A DNA stretch of 7,178 bases from an uncultured Bacteroidaceae bacterium. Lineage in GTDB: Bacteria; Bacteroidota; Bacteroidia; Bacteroidales; Bacteroidaceae. The stretch spans positions 1-7,178 of the forward strand of contig CAKQRW010000077.1 of NCBI GenBank assembly GCA_934271655.1, given 5' to 3'. The notes beneath the pieces were generated by a model, which did no database searches, had not been told where the DNA came from, and was given only the letters and a program-made list of their open reading frames with translations. Both the position numbers and the translations under genes were made by a program. Shown in pieces: positions 7,118 through 7,178 of the stretch. Position 1 is the first letter of the stretch. Each line of letters opens with the position of its first letter.

Positions 7118-7178
7118 ATTATCAATAAGCCATTTGTATATCAGAGACCACATGTCCTCTATAAGCGCCGCAAACGGC
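7118..7178. other. Sequence after the methyltransferase stop, with an incomplete hairpin at the window edge
   Basis: No gene is visible in these 61 bases. None of the three forward frames continues the methyltransferase recognition region, so a simple one-base shift does not explain its early end. GCCG (7167-7170) and CGGC (7175-7178) form a small hairpin with a CAAA loop exactly at the right edge. This may be the top of a terminator or of a longer inverted repeat whose other half lies outside the window. Confidence 0.35.

Noticed and set aside
1..7178. CRISPR array, tRNA genes, insertion sequences
   Set aside because: No spaced direct repeats, tRNA cloverleaf or transposase frame was seen on either strand.

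Overview
The window looks like an accessory region of a Bacteroidota (order Bacteroidales) genome. The main support is a perfect match to the Bacteroidetes-type promoter (TTTG, 20-base spacer, TAnnTTTG) at 125-156. Moderate GC content and weak Shine-Dalgarno sequences before the large genes fit this. Genus cannot be fixed from the sequence; Bacteroides- or Prevotella-like is a guess.

Layout. Positions 1-46 form a perfect palindrome that should act as a bidirectional terminator and insulates the region from whatever lies upstream. Positions 47-677 hold no large gene but are not empty. A strong promoter at 125-156 should start a transcript near 161. That transcript passes a possible 23-residue hydrophobic peptide (182-253) and several hairpins, and ends at a long stem followed by a T tract (397-510). 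This has the form of an independent structured RNA or small mRNA about 340 nt long, or of an attenuated leader. A weaker promoter-like box at 527-534 and a leader follow.

The main content is a two-gene restriction-modification-like or anti-phage module. Gene 1 (678-4202) is an intact protein joining a PLD-type nuclease domain to a SNF2-family helicase. Gene 2 (4290-7117) is an Eco57I-like adenine-N6 DNA methyltransferase. The likely division of labour is that the methyltransferase marks host DNA while the helicase-nuclease translocates on and cuts DNA lacking the mark. The gene content recalls DISARM (SNF2 helicase, adenine methylase, PLD protein) and ATP-dependent restriction systems, but I do not recognise a named system with exactly this architecture.

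The methyltransferase gene is damaged. It is split into a 98-codon and an 843-codon frame that meet at TAATG. Adding one G to the GGGG run at 4559-4562 restores one continuous, family-like reading frame of about 942 codons. The large frame also ends abruptly inside the C-terminal specificity region. An intact effector beside a broken modification gene is the most interesting feature: it could be decay, phase variation, rescue by translational re-initiation, or a sequencing error.
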